In this document: piece by piece, positions 5,261 to 6,474 of the stretch
Layout of the letters: each line of letters begins with the position of its first letter
Numbering within the stretch: the stretch's first letter is position 1
Source: a bacterium
GTDB taxonomy: Bacteria; Babelota; Babeliae; Babelales; RVW-14
Length of the DNA: 6,474 nt
Reading direction: 5' to 3'
NCBI GenBank assembly: GCA_030432505.1
Contig: JAUIHA010000045.1
Location: 1 to 6,474, forward strand
Program-made: the position numbers and the translations under genes
The notes under the pieces: generated by a model
What the model was told of the DNA's origin: nothing
Database searches by the model: none
What the model saw: the letters and a program-made list of their open reading frames with translations, nothing else

Positions 5261-6474
5261 TTAAATCAAAACGGGAGATCCCTCTTTAAGCTTTTCAAAG
5301 CGCTTCATGAGATCTTCTAATTCATTATCGTCTTTGTCTGAGGACTTGCTATTGGAACTGAGAAACTTGGAAAATGATGTGGCAACGCCGAGTGCTTTTA
5401 CAATATCTTTTGCGGCATCACCGAAATCATAGGCTGAATCAGATTTTTGTTTTTTGTCGAGTTTGTCTATTGTTTCGCTCAGTTTTCGCTGTGCTTCAAG
5501 TGTTTGTTCTTCTCCGAAGCGTATTTCACTTTCTATCTCTCGCATTGTTTTGTTATAGTCAGCTTGAGCTTGTTTGATTTCGCCCGTGTGCTTATCAACA
5601 GATGACTTATATTCACCTAGTTGCTGTGCAATTTTCTCTATGAGTGCTTTACTTTCCTGGGCAAGTTCTTTAATGTCATCTTTGTTTTGTGCAGATATTT
5701 CATGAGCTTTTTGAAGAAGCGCTGCAATTTCTGTTTTATCCTGCATACATTGTTTTTGTAGCATTTGATTGTCTCTTTTGTATTCGCTACTGAGGTTACC
5801 TATTTGCTCAGTATGACTGGTCATTGTTTCAGAAAACTCCCTTGACTGAAGCTCCAGCGCTTGAATTTGCTTCTTAAGTTTAGCAAGTTGAATTGTTGTT
5901 GCATTGAATTGTGATTCCAGGCCTTTGTTTTTTTTAATTGATTCTTGTATTGCTTCTTCAATGCGTGAGTCTAGATGGCCATTGTTCCTGATTGATTGCT
6001 TAATGACCTCCTTAACGCGGTTGCTCTGCGTGACCTTTTCTGCTGCAAGTTGTTTATTCAGTTTTTCAGAGAATTTCTTATTTTTTTTAACAAGTTTTTT
6101 TACTTTGTTGTAGAGGGTAAATGAAATACACAGGCTAAGACTAAAAGAAAGCATGAAAAGAAGAATCAGGAGCCAGCGTTTTTTGAAAAACTGTGTAAAC
6201 GAGTTTGTTTGTGTGACGGTGTGATTTTTAATGTCATTTGCGATCGTTGTAAGCTCTATGACAATTTTTTTTGCAAGATAACGGTAGTGATGTTGGCCGA
6301 GGTTGTCTTGAATTGCAACTAGTTCTGCCGTGTTCATGATAACCGTGATATTAAATTGTGCTCGGTTAATATCATTATTTTCAACGTCAAAGTGTGTGAG
6401 GAGGTTATCTATGAGGGCTTCGGTTGGTCCGGGGATGACAAGTTTTTGTTGTATTTCTTTCAGGACATTTTGGT
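5261..6474 (-). CDS. Membrane-anchored coiled-coil protein of unknown function (partial, N-terminus beyond window)
   Basis: I do not recognise this protein. An ATG at 6337 would give 358 residues but has no ribosome site. The same frame stays open for 45 further codons to the window edge, with protein-like composition (for example KLVIPGPTEALIDNLL). The true start therefore lies outside and at least 403 residues are seen. Numbering from the internal Met, an N-terminal soluble part (1-50) is followed by KKR and one transmembrane span (about 55-75, nt 6113-6175). Next come a basic stretch and a long charged helix with heptad character (about 78-300), and a Ser/Asp-rich tail ending near GSPVLI. 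From that Met to residue 354 there is no proline at all, which fits continuous helix. An 18-residue tandem repeat (108-125 and 126-143) shares seven identities. The shape, one anchor plus a very long rod, suggests a structural, tethering or host-interaction role; this is inference only. Confidence 0.8.
   Translation of the reverse strand, partial: QNVLKEIQQKLVIPGPTEALIDNLLTHFDVENNDINRAQFNITVIMNTAELVAIQDNLGQHHYRYLAKKIVIELTTIANDIKNHTVTQTNSFTQFFKKRWLLILLFMLSFSLSLCISFTLYNKVKKLVKKNKKFSEKLNKQLAAEKVTQSNRVKEVIKQSIRNNGHLDSRIEEAIQESIKKNKGLESQFNATTIQLAKLKKQIQALELQSREFSETMTSHTEQIGNLSSEYKRDNQMLQKQCMQDKTEIAALLQKAHEISAQNKDDIKELAQESKALIEKIAQQLGEYKSSVDKHTGEIKQAQADYNKTMREIESEIRFGEEQTLEAQRKLSETIDKLDKKQKSDSAYDFGDAAKDIVKALGVATSFSKFLSSNSKSSDKDDNELEDLMKRFEKLKEGSPVLI

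Noticed and set aside
1..6474. CRISPR array, insertion sequence, phage, toxin-antitoxin or defence genes
   Set aside because: No regularly spaced repeats, transposase motifs, terminal inverted repeats or recognisable small two-gene modules were seen on either strand.

Overview
This A+T-rich window most likely comes from a Gram-negative, host-associated bacterium with a small genome. The Kdo transferase WaaA implies an outer membrane with lipid A and Kdo. The two genes with clear signal-like N-termini imply a periplasm. The overall style (short intergenic gaps, a separate exported C-terminal processing protease, large coiled-coil membrane proteins of unknown function) would suit a lineage such as Dependentiae (TM6). 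That placement is inference from style, not from a diagnostic marker. The standard genetic code fits all genes.

Layout. On the minus strand at the left, rapZ (1121 to 210) is followed after 10 bases by the start of an FtsB/DivIC-like septum protein gene, which runs off the left edge. The FtsB-like gene's ribosome binding site overlaps the rapZ stop, so the two are probably cotranscribed and translationally coupled. Divergently, an exported S41 (CtpA-type) processing protease occupies 1225-2763 and ends in a clear intrinsic terminator. waaA follows (2846-4156) behind its own perfect -10 box. Next comes a cluster of three tRNA genes, His(GTG), Pro(TGG) and Arg(TCT), at 4326-4617. It has a good sigma70-type promoter upstream and an intrinsic terminator downstream. 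An AT-rich spacer then contains a strikingly G+C-rich 50-base island with several mutually exclusive hairpins. A small exported protein with an antibiotic-biosynthesis-monooxygenase (YgiN-like) fold lies at 4854-5228. It converges, across a symmetrical bidirectional terminator, on a long coiled-coil membrane protein gene on the minus strand. That gene's reading frame stays open through the right edge, so its true start lies outside the window.

How the genes fit together: most of the window concerns the cell envelope. It holds a putative divisome component, RapZ (known in enterobacteria to tune amino-sugar supply for peptidoglycan and LPS), a periplasmic processing protease, LPS inner-core synthesis and a coiled-coil membrane protein. 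There is no CRISPR array, transposon, phage gene or obvious new defence system. The items most worth a second look are the G+C-rich hairpin island, the unknown proline-free coiled-coil protein with an 18-residue repeat, the exported monooxygenase-fold protein, the insertion and charged linker in the protease, and a possible lpxK remnant behind waaA.
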